A DNA stretch of 64,000 bases from Chloroflexota bacterium (GTDB lineage: Bacteria > Chloroflexota > Dehalococcoidia > UBA2979): positions 34,248 through 98,247 of the forward strand of contig CANJBO010000004.1 in assembly GCA_947472995.1 (NCBI GenBank), read 5' to 3'. Made by a program: the position numbers and the translations under genes. A model generated the notes under the pieces. It made no database searches and had not been told where the DNA came from. It was given only the letters and a program-made list of their open reading frames with translations. This document shows positions 22,165 to 33,016 of this stretch, piece after piece; the first letter of the stretch is position 1, and each line of letters starts with the position of its first letter.

Positions 22165-23655
22165 ATGATGCATCGATTCCGCTCGCTCGCCCTCGTCGCC
22201 ATGGTGCTGCTGCTCGCGATCTCCGCCGGCGCGGCGCTGCCCGCCCGATCCGCCGAGGCGGCCGACCCCTTCACCCCCGGTTCCACCGTCGTCGTCCGCG
22301 CGCAGGGTGACTGCCTGCGCGTGCGCGAGACGCCGGGCCTCTCCGGGCGGCAGCTGACCTGCCTCGCGGAGGGCACCGCCGTCGTCGTGCTGCCCTCGGT
22401 CGTCATGGCGGACGGCGTGCGCTGGCAGTACGTGAACACCGGCGCGGTGAGCGGGTACGTCTCCGACCAGTACCTCGCGCCGTACACGGCGCCGTCCACG
22501 CCGCCCCCGGCTGCGACCCCGCCGCCGGTCGCCGCGCCCTCGTGCTCCGCGATGAAGCCGACCTCGTACCGGCCGGGGCTCACGGGCTTCGTGCCCTCGG
22601 GCGGCGGTACCGGCATGGTCGTGTGGGGCGGCGGGACGCTGGCCGGCGTCGAGCTCGACGCGGCCACGCGCGGCTGCACGCCGAAGGCGGTGTGGACCAG
22701 TCGCGCCGACGGCGAGCTGGTGGGCTACCTCTACGGCGCGCCCGACTTCGTCAACGTCACGTGGCACAACGCGTTCCCCGACGGCTGGCTATCCGGCGGC
22801 CGCGTGCTGCTGATCGTCTGCGATGACCCGTCGAACGGCCTTGTCAGCGCGGCGTCGGTGAAGACGCCGGGGGGCCTGGCGCCCACGGCCGCGCCCCCGA
22901 CGGTGGTCGCCGGCGCGAAGCCGGCGCCGGCCGTCAGCGCCGCCGCCGTGGCGATCGTCGACGAGGCGTCCGGCGCGCTGCTGTACCAGAAGAACGGGAA
23001 CAAGAAGCTCGGCCCGGCGAGCCTCACGAAGATCGCCACGGCGATCATCGCGATCGAGGGCATGGAACCCGCGGCCGTCATCAACTCGGACGTGGACAGC
23101 CGCACGATGATCACGAGCAGCGTCATGGGGCTACTGCCCGGCGACTGCTTCGTCGCGAACGACCTGCTGTATGGGCTCATGCTGCCGTCGGGCAACGACG
23201 TCGCGCTCGCGATCGCGCGATACGAGGCGGGCTCCGACGCGGCGTTCGTGAACGAGATGAACACGCTGGTGAAGCGCCTCGGCCTGAACGACACGTCGTT
23301 CGTCGACCCGCACGGGCTGATCGAGCCGGGCAACATGTCGTCGGCGTACGACATCGCGATGCTGTCGCGCTACGGGATGTCGCTCTCGCGCTTCCGCACC
23401 GTCGTGAAGGCGACCTCGTACACCGCGCGCGGCGGGCGCACGCTGACGATGTACAACACGAACTCGCTGCTCACGACCTACTCGAGCGCCGACGGCGTGA
23501 AGACCGGCTTCAACGACGACGCCGGGCGCACGCTTTCCGTCTCCGCGACGAAGAACGGCCACCGCATCTACGTGGTGCTGCTGAACGCCCCGAACCGCGA
23601 GGTGGACGGGACGGCGCTGCTCGACTGGGCGTTCGCCAACCACAAGTGGCCGTAG
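22165..23655 (+). CDS. D-alanyl-D-alanine carboxypeptidase (S11) with SH3b-like N-domain and unnamed middle domain
   Basis: Signal peptide; GPASLTKIATAIIAIE (SxxK), SGND, KTGFNDDAG (KTG); predicted TSS lies downstream of the ORF-track ATG at 22132. Confidence 0.88.
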   Translation: MMHRFRSLALVAMVLLLAISAGAALPARSAEAADPFTPGSTVVVRAQGDCLRVRETPGLSGRQLTCLAEGTAVVVLPSVVMADGVRWQYVNTGAVSGYVSDQYLAPYTAPSTPPPAATPPPVAAPSCSAMKPTSYRPGLTGFVPSGGGTGMVVWGGGTLAGVELDAATRGCTPKAVWTSRADGELVGYLYGAPDFVNVTWHNAFPDGWLSGGRVLLIVCDDPSNGLVSAASVKTPGGLAPTAAPPTVVAGAKPAPAVSAAAVAIVDEASGALLYQKNGNKKLGPASLTKIATAIIAIEGMEPAAVINSDVDSRTMITSSVMGLLPGDCFVANDLLYGLMLPSGNDVALAIARYEAGSDAAFVNEMNTLVKRLGLNDTSFVDPHGLIEPGNMSSAYDIAMLSRYGMSLSRFRTVVKATSYTARGGRTLTMYNTNSLLTTYSSADGVKTGFNDDAGRTLSVSATKNGHRIYVVLLNAPNREVDGTALLDWAFANHKWP

Positions 23656-23695
23656 TCAGCGCCACCGGGACGTCGAGGCGCCAGTCCCCGAAGCG

Positions 23696-24214
23696 CTAGC
23701 CCTCGAACTGCTGGCGGACGTTCGCGTCCTTCTCCTCCACCAGCGACACCAGCGCCCGTTGTGCCTCGGCGAGCCGGGCGCGGAGCGCGTCATCCGAGGT
23801 GCCGAGGATGCGCGCGGCCAGCAGGCCGGCGTTGCGCGCGTTGCCGACGCCGACGGTCGCGACGGGGATGCCGGCCGGCATCTGCACGATCGACAGCATG
23901 GAGTCGAGGCCGTCGAGGTACTGGAGCGGCACCGGCACGCCGATCACCGGCAGCGTCGTCACCGAGGCGAGCATGCCGGGCAGGTGCGCCGCGCCCCCCG
24001 CGCCCGCGATGATCACGCGCAGCCCGCGCGCCTCGGCGGTCTTGCCGTACTCGATCATCGCCTCCGGCGTGCGGTGCGCGGAGACGACGCGCACCTCGAA
24101 CGGGATGCCGAGCTCCGTCAACGTGTCGGCCGCGGCGCGCATGACGCCGAGGTCGGAGTCGCTGCCCATCGCGATGCCGACGAGTGGCCCGCTTCCCGCA
24201 GTCGAGTCGGTCAT
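23696..24214 (-). CDS. purE: 5-(carboxyamino)imidazole ribonucleotide mutase
   Basis: [38 protein letters not shown]. Confidence 0.95.
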   Translation of the reverse strand: MTDSTAGSGPLVGIAMGSDSDLGVMRAAADTLTELGIPFEVRVVSAHRTPEAMIEYGKTAEARGLRVIIAGAGGAAHLPGMLASVTTLPVIGVPVPLQYLDGLDSMLSIVQMPAGIPVATVGVGNARNAGLLAARILGTSDDALRARLAEAQRALVSLVEEKDANVRQQFEG

Positions 24215-25380
24215 GGTGTCCTCCCGGTGAGCCGCGCGGCGGCCTGTGCCGCGCGTGCCCGCGTCTCGTCGAGGGTATCGCCCAGCGCGTTGACGTGGCC
24301 GATCTTGCGGCCGGGCCGCACGTCCTTGCCGTACAGGTGCGGATGCACGCCCGGTGCGCCTGCCAGCAGCGCATGCCGCATCCTGGGCGCGAGGCTCGCG
24401 TGGTCCTCGCCCAACAGGTTCGCCATGACGACGACCGGCGCGAGCAGGTCCGTGCTGCCGAGCGGCCAATCGAGGACGGCGCGCAGGTGGTTCGCGAACT
24501 GCGAGGTCGCGCAACCGTCGATGGTGAAGTGGCCGGAGTTGTGAGGCCTCGTCGCGACCTCGTTGATGAGCAGCTCGTCGCCGACGAGGAACAGCTCCGT
24601 CGCGATGATCCCCACCGCGCCGGTGAGCGCCGCGATCTGCTCGCCGAGGTCACGCGCGCGGGCGGCGATCTCGGGCGCGATCGGCGCGGGCGCGATCACC
24701 TCGTGGCAGATGCCGTCACGCTGCACGGTCTCGACGGCGGGGTACGTCACGAACTCGCCACCCGGCCGCCGCGCGACGAGCACCGCGATCTCGTGGTCGA
24801 TGCGGACCCACTGCTCCAGCATCAACGCGACGTTGCTGTCCGCGACCGAGGCGAACAGCGCGCGCGCCTCGTCGAGGTCGTGGAGCACCCAGACGCCGCG
24901 CCCGTCGTAGCCGCCCGTCTGGGACTTCGCCACGACCGGCCAGCCGTGGCGGGCGGTGAAGGCCTCGACGGCGTCGAGGGTGGGGGCATCGACGAAGTCG
25001 GGCACCGGCAGGCCGGCGCGCTGGAAGGCGGAGCGCTGGTACAGCTTGTCCTTCGCGTAGCGCAGCGTCGTCGCGCCGGGCCGCACCACGCCGCCGGCCT
25101 CCTCGATCGCGACCAGCGCGTCGAGGTCCACGAGCTCGTGGTCCAGCGTCACGACGTCGCACCTCGACGCGAAGTCGCGGAGCGCGGCAGCATCGTCCGG
25201 TGAGCCGAGGTCGACGTTCGGAGTGATGAGCGCGGCGGATTCGGTGGCGTGTTCGGCGAGCACGCGGACGCCGATGCCGAGCGGGATCGCGGCCTGGATC
25301 ATCATCCGCGCGAGCTGCCCTGCGCCGATGATCCCCACGACGGGGAAGCGATCTGTCGCTGGGGTGGTGGAGGAGGTCAC
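24211..25380 (-). CDS. purK: 5-(carboxyamino)imidazole ribonucleotide synthase
   Basis: [22 protein letters not shown]…[30 protein letters not shown]-like. Confidence 0.95.
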   Translation of the reverse strand: MTSSTTPATDRFPVVGIIGAGQLARMMIQAAIPLGIGVRVLAEHATESAALITPNVDLGSPDDAAALRDFASRCDVVTLDHELVDLDALVAIEEAGGVVRPGATTLRYAKDKLYQRSAFQRAGLPVPDFVDAPTLDAVEAFTARHGWPVVAKSQTGGYDGRGVWVLHDLDEARALFASVADSNVALMLEQWVRIDHEIAVLVARRPGGEFVTYPAVETVQRDGICHEVIAPAPIAPEIAARARDLGEQIAALTGAVGIIATELFLVGDELLINEVATRPHNSGHFTIDGCATSQFANHLRAVLDWPLGSTDLLAPVVVMANLLGEDHASLAPRMRHALLAGAPGVHPHLYGKDVRPGRKIGHVNALGDTLDETRARAAQAAARLTGRTP

Positions 25381-25459
25381 GCGTCGTCCTCGCTGCGGTG
25401 CCGCTGAGCGATCACCTTACGCGACCGCTCGCGTGTGCGCAGCGCGAGCGCCCTCGACG

Positions 25460-26818
25460 CTACGTGAGGCGCAACAGCGCGATCGCCTCGCCGAGGATCG
25501 AGCGGCGCAGCTCGCCGAGGTCCTGGCTCTCGTCCGGGCCGTGGATGCGGCTGGTCGGCTCGCCGACGCCAGTGACCAACACGGCGGCCTGCGGGAACCG
25601 CGCCGCGAGCAGCGAGATCAGCGGGATCGTGCCGCCCACGCCGATCTCCGCCGGGGTGGTCCCCCACGCCTCGCGCATCCCGGCCGCGAAGGCATCGAAC
25701 GCCGCGCCGCGCTCCTGCAGCGCGAACCCCGGCGCGCTGGAGCCGCGCGTCACCGTGACCTGCGCCCCCCACGGCACGGCCGCCTCGAGGTGCGCGACCA
25801 GCGCGTCGAGGGCGCTCGCGTCGTCCTGCCCGGGCGGTACGCGCAGCGACACCTTCGCGCGCGCCACGGGGATCAGCTGGTTGATCGCCTCGGACACCGG
25901 CGGCGCGTCGATGGCGAGGATCGAGATCGCGGGACGCGCCCACAGCCGCGCGGCGATCGGCCCGCTGCCGACGAGCGCGACGCCCTCGAGGACGCCGGCG
26001 CTGGAGCGCAGCTCTGCCTCGTCCACCTCGACGGCCGGGTCGGGCGCGTGCACGAGGCCGCGGACTGCCACCGTGCCGGCGTCGTCGTGCAGCGTCGCCA
26101 GCGTGCGCACGAGCGCGCTCAGCGCGTCGGGGAGCGCGCCGCCGAACTGGCCGCTGTGCACGCCATGCTCCAGCGTGCGCACCTCGATGACGCAGTCCAC
26201 GAGGCCGCGCAGCGTTGTCGTGAGCGCGGGTGTGCCGACGTTCCAGTGCTCCGAGTCCGCGATCACGATCATGTCCGCCGCGAGCAGGTCGCCGTGGCGC
26301 GCCAGCAGGTCGAGGATGTGCGGCGAGCCCAGCTCCTCCTCGCCCTCGACGATCACCTTCACGCCGACCGGGAACGCGCCCGGCCCGCGCAGCGCCGCGA
26401 GCGCCCGCAGGGCGCCGAGGTGGATCGCGATGCCGGCCTTGTCGTCGGAGGCGCCGCGCCCGTAGAGGCGCCCGTCGCGCTCCATCGGCTCGAACGGCGC
26501 GACGCTCCACAGCGCGGGATCGCCGGGGGGCTGCACGTCGTAGTGCGCGTACAGCAGCACGGTCGGCGCTCCGGGCGGCGCGGGTGCGGTCGCGAGGATC
26601 GCGGGCGGGCCGCCCTCGACCTCCAGTCGCTGCACGTCGAGGCCCTCCGCCGCGAGCAGCGCCTCGACGCGGGCGGCGCACGCCTGCATGCCCTCGGTCG
26701 CCGGCCCCTCCGCGCTCACGGAGCGCAGCCGCACGAGACCCTCGAGGTCCGTGCGTACGCCGGCGAACAGCCGGTCGACGTGCTCGCTCAGCCCCGTGGT
26801 GTCGGTTGCCTCGGCCAT
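25460..26818 (-). CDS. M20 family metallopeptidase/dipeptidase
   Basis: [50 protein letters not shown]. Confidence 0.9.
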   Translation of the reverse strand: MAEATDTTGLSEHVDRLFAGVRTDLEGLVRLRSVSAEGPATEGMQACAARVEALLAAEGLDVQRLEVEGGPPAILATAPAPPGAPTVLLYAHYDVQPPGDPALWSVAPFEPMERDGRLYGRGASDDKAGIAIHLGALRALAALRGPGAFPVGVKVIVEGEEELGSPHILDLLARHGDLLAADMIVIADSEHWNVGTPALTTTLRGLVDCVIEVRTLEHGVHSGQFGGALPDALSALVRTLATLHDDAGTVAVRGLVHAPDPAVEVDEAELRSSAGVLEGVALVGSGPIAARLWARPAISILAIDAPPVSEAINQLIPVARAKVSLRVPPGQDDASALDALVAHLEAAVPWGAQVTVTRGSSAPGFALQERGAAFDAFAAGMREAWGTTPAEIGVGGTIPLISLLAARFPQAAVLVTGVGEPTSRIHGPDESQDLGELRRSILGEAIALLRLT

Positions 26819-27037
26819 CGGTGGGCGCTCCCTCGACTGCTCGTCGTGCATCGGTACGCGGGCATTCTATCGGCGCGCGGGCGAGCACAGCTGCGCAACG
26901 CGAGGGCGTCCATTACGCACGTCGTGCTGCGATGCAACCGCGAGGTCGCTGCAACCGTCGCTCGCTCGTCGGCACGCGAGCGCCACGGACGCGCCGGTAG
27001 CGTCTGGGTGCCCACTGTTCACATCGAGGTATGCACC

Positions 27038-28618
27038 GTGCAACGACATCGCCGTCCTGCGTCGCCCCGTCCCGTCCCGATCGCGCGCGAGCTGCGCGAG
27101 CGCATGCACCAGCGTGGCGAGGCGTTCGTGGACGAGCGCGTGATCGAGCGCATCTGGGAGCGCGACCACTCGCTGTGGCGACCGGAGCCGACGGAGGTCG
27201 CGGACCGCCTCGGCTGGCTCGAGGTCGACCGCGAGATGTCGGCCGCGATCGGCGACCTCGAGCAGTTCGCCGCGGCAGCGCGCGCCGACGGCTACACGAC
27301 CGCTGTCGTGCTGGGCATGGGCGGCAGCAGCCTCGCGCCACGCGTGCTGGCGGAGGCGTTCGCGCGGGAGACGCGGGGCCTCGAGGTGCTCGTGCTCGAC
27401 TCGACGGTGCCCGCGGCGATCCGCGCCGTCGAGGCGCGCGCGCCACGTGGCCGCACGCTGTTCATCGCGTCGAGCAAGTCCGGCACGACGCTGGAGACCG
27501 CGACGCTCCTCGACTACTTCTGGCTGCGCGAGCCGGACGGCCGCCACTTCGTCGCGATCACCGACGCCGCGTCGCCGCTGGAGGACCTCGCCCGCGAGCG
27601 CGAGTTCCGGCGCGTCTTCCTGAACCGCGCGGATATCGGCGGGCGCTTCTCCGCGCTCTCCTACGTCGGCCTCGTCCCGGCGGCGCTGCTCGGCATCGAC
27701 CTCGCGCGACTCCTCGACGGCGCGCGCCGCATGCGCGAGGCGTGCGAGGCGACGGCGAACCCGCTGGCGAACCCCGGCGCGCAGCTCGGCATCCTGATCG
27801 CGGAGGCGGCGCTGCTCGACCGCGACGCGCTCACGCTGCGCGTTGCCCCGGCGATCGGCGTCTTCGGCGCGTGGCTAGAGCAGTTGATCGCGGAGTCCAC
27901 CGGCAAGGACGGGCGCGGCATCCTCCCCGTCTGCGACGAGCCCCTCGGCGCGCCGGAGGTCTACGACGACTCGCGCTTCTTCATGGCGATCGGCGCCGCC
28001 GATGGCGAGGGCACGCTGCAGGCGCTGACCGACCACGGGCGGCTCCCGGTCGCCTCGTACTCGCCGGGGGACACCTACGGGATCGGCGGCGAGTTCTTCC
28101 GCTGGGAGTTCGCCGCCGCCGTCGCCGGGCGCATCCTGGGCATCAACCCCTTCGATCAGCCCGACGTCGAGGCGACCAAGCGCGAGACCGCGCGCCTGCT
28201 GGCCGACGGCGCGCCCGCGCGCGACACGCCGTGCGTCCACGACGTCATCGAGGACGTCGACGCGCACGAGTACCTCGCGATCCACGCGTACCTGCCGCGA
28301 TCGCGCGACAATGACCGTCGCCTGCGCACCGTGCGCGCGCGCCTGCGCAACCGCTTCCGTGTGCCGACGACCGTCGAGTATGGCCCGTCGCTGCTGCACT
28401 CGACGGGGCAGTACCACAAGGGCGGGCGCCGCCGCGGCGCCTTCGTGCAGGTGGTCGAGGATGCGACGCGCGATCACGCGCTGGCGATCCCGGGACGCGC
28501 GTACGACTTCGCCGAGCTCGCCCGCGCGCAGGCCGAGGGCGACCGCGTGGCGCTCGATGATCGTGGGCGCATCGTGGCGCGCGCGACACTGGCCGACCTC
28601 GAGGCGATCGGGGCGTAG
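27038..28618 (+). CDS. pgi: glucose-6-phosphate isomerase, similar to the Pgi half of Tal-Pgi fusions
   Basis: VVLGMGGSSLAPRVLAEAF, FIASSKSGTTLETATLLDYFW; GTG start 27038 (GAGG upstream), alternative GTG at 27008. Confidence 0.85.
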   Translation: MQRHRRPASPRPVPIARELRERMHQRGEAFVDERVIERIWERDHSLWRPEPTEVADRLGWLEVDREMSAAIGDLEQFAAAARADGYTTAVVLGMGGSSLAPRVLAEAFARETRGLEVLVLDSTVPAAIRAVEARAPRGRTLFIASSKSGTTLETATLLDYFWLREPDGRHFVAITDAASPLEDLAREREFRRVFLNRADIGGRFSALSYVGLVPAALLGIDLARLLDGARRMREACEATANPLANPGAQLGILIAEAALLDRDALTLRVAPAIGVFGAWLEQLIAESTGKDGRGILPVCDEPLGAPEVYDDSRFFMAIGAADGEGTLQALTDHGRLPVASYSPGDTYGIGGEFFRWEFAAAVAGRILGINPFDQPDVEATKRETARLLADGAPARDTPCVHDVIEDVDAHEYLAIHAYLPRSRDNDRRLRTVRARLRNRFRVPTTVEYGPSLLHSTGQYHKGGRRRGAFVQVVEDATRDHALAIPGRAYDFAELARAQAEGDRVALDDRGRIVARATLADLEAIGA

Positions 28619-28658
28619 CGAGCGGGTAGCGCGATCTGTACGGGGCGTGGGCAAGACG

Positions 28659-28704
28659 ACGTCCCGCGAGCCTCGGTGGCCGTTCGGCTCCGGGCTCGGC
28701 GGGA
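28659..28704 (+). terminator. hairpin downstream of pgi
   Basis: GACGTCCCGCGAGCC … GGCTCGGCGGGACGTC inverted repeat with one bulge. Confidence 0.45.
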
Positions 28705-28961
28705 CGTCGCCGGAACTGGGATGGCGGTCCTCTGCGGCCGCATCTCCACGATCGCTGCGGCGGCATCGCGGGCGAATGAACGGGCTGCGCTGCGCCGTGC
28801 CAGACGGCTCCTGATCACGAAACACCGAGGTTCGCGCCATTTCGCGATCGTGCGGCACGTGCAATGCGCTCGTGCGCCTCGTTGCGGCCGTGCAAGCGTG
28901 CGCTCCGTACGCTCCGGGCAGACGGACGAGGCGGCAGGGCTGCCGCTACGAGGAGCGACGT

Positions 28962-29123
28962 ATGAGGCGCACAGGCATCCGCTGTTCCGGCACCCCCATC
29001 GTGAGCGCGGCGTGCCCGCGTGTCGGCCGGGTCGCCCCCACGCATGGTCGCGAGCCGCACCTGCACCGCCGGCTGCCCCGGATCGTGGTGCGCAGCTACC
29101 CCGAGGGCGGCCCGATCGAGTAG
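28962..29123 (+). CDS. candidate small protein, 53 aa
   Basis: ATG preceded by GAGGAGCGACGT (strong RBS), stop just before the next transcription unit; no family recognised. Confidence 0.3.
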   Translation: MRRTGIRCSGTPIVSAACPRVGRVAPTHGREPHLHRRLPRIVVRSYPEGGPIE

Positions 29124-29183
29124 TCACCCTTCCGCGCGTCCACGGGCTATCCTGCGCGTGCGACGTGAGCCCGGGAGGGTGCC

Positions 29184-29657
29184 GTGACTGCCTCGAACCG
29201 CTGGCTCGTGATCGTGGCTGTGGGCATCGTCCTCGCGGTGGCCGCCGGGGTCGTCGTGACGATGGTCGCCGGCGGCGAGCGCCGTTACGCCGAGGGCACG
29301 CCGGAGCGCACGGTGCAGGACTACCTCCGCGCGGTGAGCGAGCGTGACGCCACGCGTGCGCTGTCCTACGTGGCTCCCAGCGTGACGGCGCAGTGCACCG
29401 AGATCCCGCGCGACGTCATCAGCAACCGCGGCACGAGCTCCATCCGCGCCGCCCTCGACCGCTCGACGCTCCAGGCTGATCGCACCGCCGAGGTGCGCGT
29501 GCGCATCACCGAGTCGTACGGCGACGGCGGGCCGTTCGGCGGCGGCGAGAGCTCGCACTCGCAGGTGTTCCTGCTCGCGCAGGACCAGGGGCAGTGGCGC
29601 TTCAGCGAGGCGCCGTGGCCGATCTACTGTCCGAAGATCGCGCCGCCGTTCCGATGA
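29184..29657 (+). CDS. membrane-anchored hypothetical protein
   Basis: N-terminal TM (WLVIVAVGIVLAVAAGVVVTMVAG), nuclear-transport-factor-like length; GGGAGGGTGCC RBS. Confidence 0.65.
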   Translation: MTASNRWLVIVAVGIVLAVAAGVVVTMVAGGERRYAEGTPERTVQDYLRAVSERDATRALSYVAPSVTAQCTEIPRDVISNRGTSSIRAALDRSTLQADRTAEVRVRITESYGDGGPFGGGESSHSQVFLLAQDQGQWRFSEAPWPIYCPKIAPPFR

Positions 29658-31465
29658 TCCGCGCGATCGTCTTCAACCTCGTCTGGTTCGTGCTGCCGCT
29701 GGCCGTGATCGCCGGATCGGCGAGCGCGCTCTCGACCGCGCGCGAGGAGGACGAGCGCGACGGCGACGCGGACGAGGGCATCGGCACGGTGCGCCGGCTG
29801 TTCATCTACGTGCTGGCGTTCGTGGGCGTCGTGTTCGCGGCCGTCGGCGTGTCGATGCTCATCGGCGGGGTGATCGACGCGGTCACCGGCGAGGCGTTGA
29901 TTCTCGATCGGCGCCAGTCGCTTGCCATCGCGCTTGCGTTCACTGTGGTCGGCACGCCGGCGGCGCTGCTGTTCATGCTGCTGGCCCAGCGATCGATCCG
30001 CGCGCACGAGTTGGAACGTCGATCGCAGGCGCGTCGCCTGTACCTCGCCGTCACGCGCTCTGTCGCGCTCGTCATGGTCGCGTGGAACACGGTGAACGCC
30101 GCGCGCATGATCCTCGGCCTCGAGCCCGTCGAGGGCGGCCCGTGGGGCGCGCTGCTCGCGTGGGGCGCCGTGTGGGCGATCCACGAGCGTCTCGCCGTCG
30201 CGGAGCCCGCACCGACGAGGATGACGCGGCTCCTCGACCGCCTCGCGCTGTACTTCGGCGCGCTGCTCGGGTTGCTGATGCTGCTGCAGGGGATGATCGG
30301 CGTCGTCGCCGCGCCGCTGTCCGCCGCGTACGACCGGATGACGAACGCCAGTCTGCTCGCGGTGGGCGGGGACAACGGCCTGCGCGCGGCGATCGTCCCG
30401 TGCCTTGTCGGCGGCGCGATCTGGGCGTGGTACTGGTGGCGACAGCTCGCGCAGCGCGACCGCCTGACCACGCTGTGGCGCGTCCACGTCTTCCTCTTCG
30501 GCACGCTGCTGGCCGCCGCGCTCACGATCGTCCCCGCGGCGACCGCCCTGTACCTCGTCGCCGAGTGGTTCGCCGGCACGCCGGGCTCCGACACCGCCGC
30601 CGCGCACTTCGCGGGTATGCCGGTCGCGCTCGCCACGCTCGTCACCGGCGTCGCGACGTGGGGCTACCACCGCGCCGTGATCGTCGAAGCCGGCGACGCC
30701 GGCCGGCACAGCGGCCCGGAGCGCGTGTACCGCTATCTCCTGTCGGCCGCCGGGCTGCTGGCGACCGCCATCGGCGTCGCGACGCTCATCGCGCTCGGCG
30801 CGGAGGGGCTGGGCAGCGCGGGCGGGGCCTTCGTGACGGGCGCGGACTGGTGGCGCAACCAGCTGCTGCGCGGGATCGTCGAGGTCGTCGTCGGCGCGCC
30901 CATCTGGGCGCTGCACTGGGGCGCGACGCAGCAGGCGCTGCGTGACGGACGTGACGAGCGCGGTGCGCCGTCGCGGCGCGTGTACGTGTTCGGCACGGTG
31001 GGCGCGGCGATCCTCGCGCTGCTCGTCAGCCTGACGATCGTGCTGTACCAGGTGTTCGAGGCGGTGCTCGCCAACAACATCTCGCTGGCGCTGCTGCGCG
31101 ACGGCGACTGGGCGCTCGGCGTCGCGATCACCGCGGGCGCGATCGCTTACTACCAGTTCCTCGTCCTGCGCGAGGACCAGGCGGCGCTCCCCGCGACCGA
31201 CGCCACCACGCGGGCCCGCGCGCGGCAGGTCGTGCTGCTCGCGCCTGCCGGCGCTGAGGCGATCGTCGAGGCGCTCGAGCGCGTGGAGGGCGTGCGCGTC
31301 CGCGCGTGGCGTCGCCTCGACGGCGCTGCCACCACCGCGGCGCTGAGCGACGAGCGCCGCGCGGCACTCGTCGCGGCGGTCACGGCGACGGACGCGGAGC
31401 GCGTGCTGATCGCGGTCTCGGACGACGACTTCGACGTCGTCCCGTACGCCGAGGACGCGCGCTAG
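29654..31465 (+). CDS. DUF5671-like multi-pass membrane protein
   Basis: Repeated RRLFIYVLAFVGVVFAAVGVSMLI / VYRYLLSAAGLLATAIGVATLI / RRVYVFGTVGAAILALLVSLTIVLYQ modules; ATGA overlap. Confidence 0.75.
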   Translation: MIRAIVFNLVWFVLPLAVIAGSASALSTAREEDERDGDADEGIGTVRRLFIYVLAFVGVVFAAVGVSMLIGGVIDAVTGEALILDRRQSLAIALAFTVVGTPAALLFMLLAQRSIRAHELERRSQARRLYLAVTRSVALVMVAWNTVNAARMILGLEPVEGGPWGALLAWGAVWAIHERLAVAEPAPTRMTRLLDRLALYFGALLGLLMLLQGMIGVVAAPLSAAYDRMTNASLLAVGGDNGLRAAIVPCLVGGAIWAWYWWRQLAQRDRLTTLWRVHVFLFGTLLAAALTIVPAATALYLVAEWFAGTPGSDTAAAHFAGMPVALATLVTGVATWGYHRAVIVEAGDAGRHSGPERVYRYLLSAAGLLATAIGVATLIALGAEGLGSAGGAFVTGADWWRNQLLRGIVEVVVGAPIWALHWGATQQALRDGRDERGAPSRRVYVFGTVGAAILALLVSLTIVLYQVFEAVLANNISLALLRDGDWALGVAITAGAIAYYQFLVLREDQAALPATDATTRARARQVVLLAPAGAEAIVEALERVEGVRVRAWRRLDGAATTAALSDERRAALVAAVTATDAERVLIAVSDDDFDVVPYAEDAR

Positions 31466-31474
31466 CCTCGTGCG

Positions 31475-32464
31475 CTAGGCCGCCTCGATCGACGGAGTGA
31501 CGAGGCGGCGGCGGTGGCGCACGAGCAGCACCGCGCCCACGACGCTCCCCGCGAGGATGATCCACCACCCGTAGACCACGATCACGACCAGCGCCGTGGC
31601 CAGGGTCGTGAGCGTCGCGAGCGAGGCGGTCCACGCCGCGCGCGCCGAGGCCCACACGCCGCCGCCGTCCGGCACGATCTTCGACGGTGCGGCCACTGGC
31701 CGCAGCGACACGGTGATCGTCGACATCGCGGCCTGCGAGGCGAGTGACTGGCGGCGCGCCTCGGTGCGGTCGATCTGGAGGCGCACCTGGTTGAGGCGGT
31801 CCTGCACCTGCAGCACCTCACCGATCGTCGAGGCGCGCCCGAGCAGCGTCACGTACTGCGACTCCACGGCGCGGAGGTTCGCGATCGTCGCCTGCGTGTC
31901 GGTGTATTCGTCGGTCACGTCCTTCGAGCCGGTGTCGATCGTGCGCACCTCGACGGCGACGTCGCGCAGCTTGCCGATCGTCTCGTCGAAGCGGGCGGAG
32001 GGGACGCGCAGCGTCAGCGTGGCGTTCTGCTCCGCCGCGCGCCCACTGAACGAGGAGCCGACGACCATGCCGCCGACCCCGGCCGCGATCTGCTGCACCG
32101 ACGTGAACGACTCGGTGACCGAACGCACCTCGAGGTCGACGCTGCCGTTGCGCACGATCTGGCGGGGTGCCTCGGCCGGCGGGAGCGTCGAGTCGACCAC
32201 GACGCCACCGGGCGCCCCGTTCGCGCCGGCGGAAGCCGCCGGGGGTGCGCCGGGCGCGCTTCCGCCCTTCGATCCCTCGGTCTGTGCCATGTCCCGCGCC
32301 GGGCTCGAGGCGGTCGAGCTGCCGCCGCCGGCCAGGCTGCGCCCCGCGCTGCACGCGCTGAGCCCGGCGATGAGCAGCGCCGCGACCGCGATGCCGAGGC
32401 TCGCGCGCACCGCGCGCATGGTCACGCGTCGTCGAACCCCACGCGTCGCCAGTCGATGCGTCAT
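31475..32464 (-). CDS. DUF4349 lipoprotein
   Basis: Lipobox GLSACSAG; IVRNGSVDLEVRSVTESFTSVQQIAAGVGGMVVGSSFSG…DVTDEYTDTQATIANLRAVESQY. Confidence 0.85.
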   Translation of the reverse strand: MTHRLATRGVRRRVTMRAVRASLGIAVAALLIAGLSACSAGRSLAGGGSSTASSPARDMAQTEGSKGGSAPGAPPAASAGANGAPGGVVVDSTLPPAEAPRQIVRNGSVDLEVRSVTESFTSVQQIAAGVGGMVVGSSFSGRAAEQNATLTLRVPSARFDETIGKLRDVAVEVRTIDTGSKDVTDEYTDTQATIANLRAVESQYVTLLGRASTIGEVLQVQDRLNQVRLQIDRTEARRQSLASQAAMSTITVSLRPVAAPSKIVPDGGGVWASARAAWTASLATLTTLATALVVIVVYGWWIILAGSVVGAVLLVRHRRRLVTPSIEAA

Positions 32465-32620
32465 GATCGTGTCCTCGCACTGCCCGGGAGCCGGGATTCG
32501 TCCGGTCCTGTCTGCTATACGTCGCGCGGCCTCGTTCGGTTCCCGATCGCGCGGACGTGACACCGGTCGCGGCGAGGTGCCACACTGGTGCACACGCATC
32601 GACCGCGCGGAGCGTCACGC

Positions 32621-32932
32621 ATGGACACACAGCGACCCGGCATCTCGATCACGTACTGCACGAAGTGCCACTTCCGCCCGCGCGCCGTCTGGATCGCCGA
32701 GGAGCTGCTGCACACGTTCGAGGATCACGTCTCGGGCGTGACGCTCGTCCCCGGTGGCGGCGGCCAGTTCGACATCGCGCTGGACGGCGAGCTGCTGTTC
32801 TCGAACCAGGCGGAGGGGCGCTTCCCGGAGACGCGCGAGCTCCGCGAGCTGCTCGCCGCGCGCATCGACGGGGCGCCGCGCCCGCGCCACGCCACGAACC
32901 CCGCCGTCCCGTCCTCGACGGCGCACGCCTAG
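32621..32932 (+). CDS. SelT/SelW/SelH (Rdx) family protein, Cys form
   Basis: ISITYCTKCHFRPRAVWIAEELLHTF…GGGGQFDIALDGELLFS. Confidence 0.82.
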   Translation: MDTQRPGISITYCTKCHFRPRAVWIAEELLHTFEDHVSGVTLVPGGGGQFDIALDGELLFSNQAEGRFPETRELRELLAARIDGAPRPRHATNPAVPSSTAHA

Positions 32933-33016
32933 CCGCCGCGGCCCGTCGCGAGCATCCTTCGATGCTTCGCCGCGCCCTGCGAGGGCGCCGCGCGCCGCGG
33001 TCGCTATCCTGAGCGC

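Noticed and set aside
25223-27007. N-terminal part of the 1131 aa ORF ending in Pgi
   Set aside because: It is antisense to purK/M20 with low-complexity composition; only the region from ~27008 onward is real.
32636-32671. Possible selenocysteine in the SelW-like protein
   Set aside because: The motif reads CTKC (TGC…TGC) with no in-frame TGA, so this is the Cys form.
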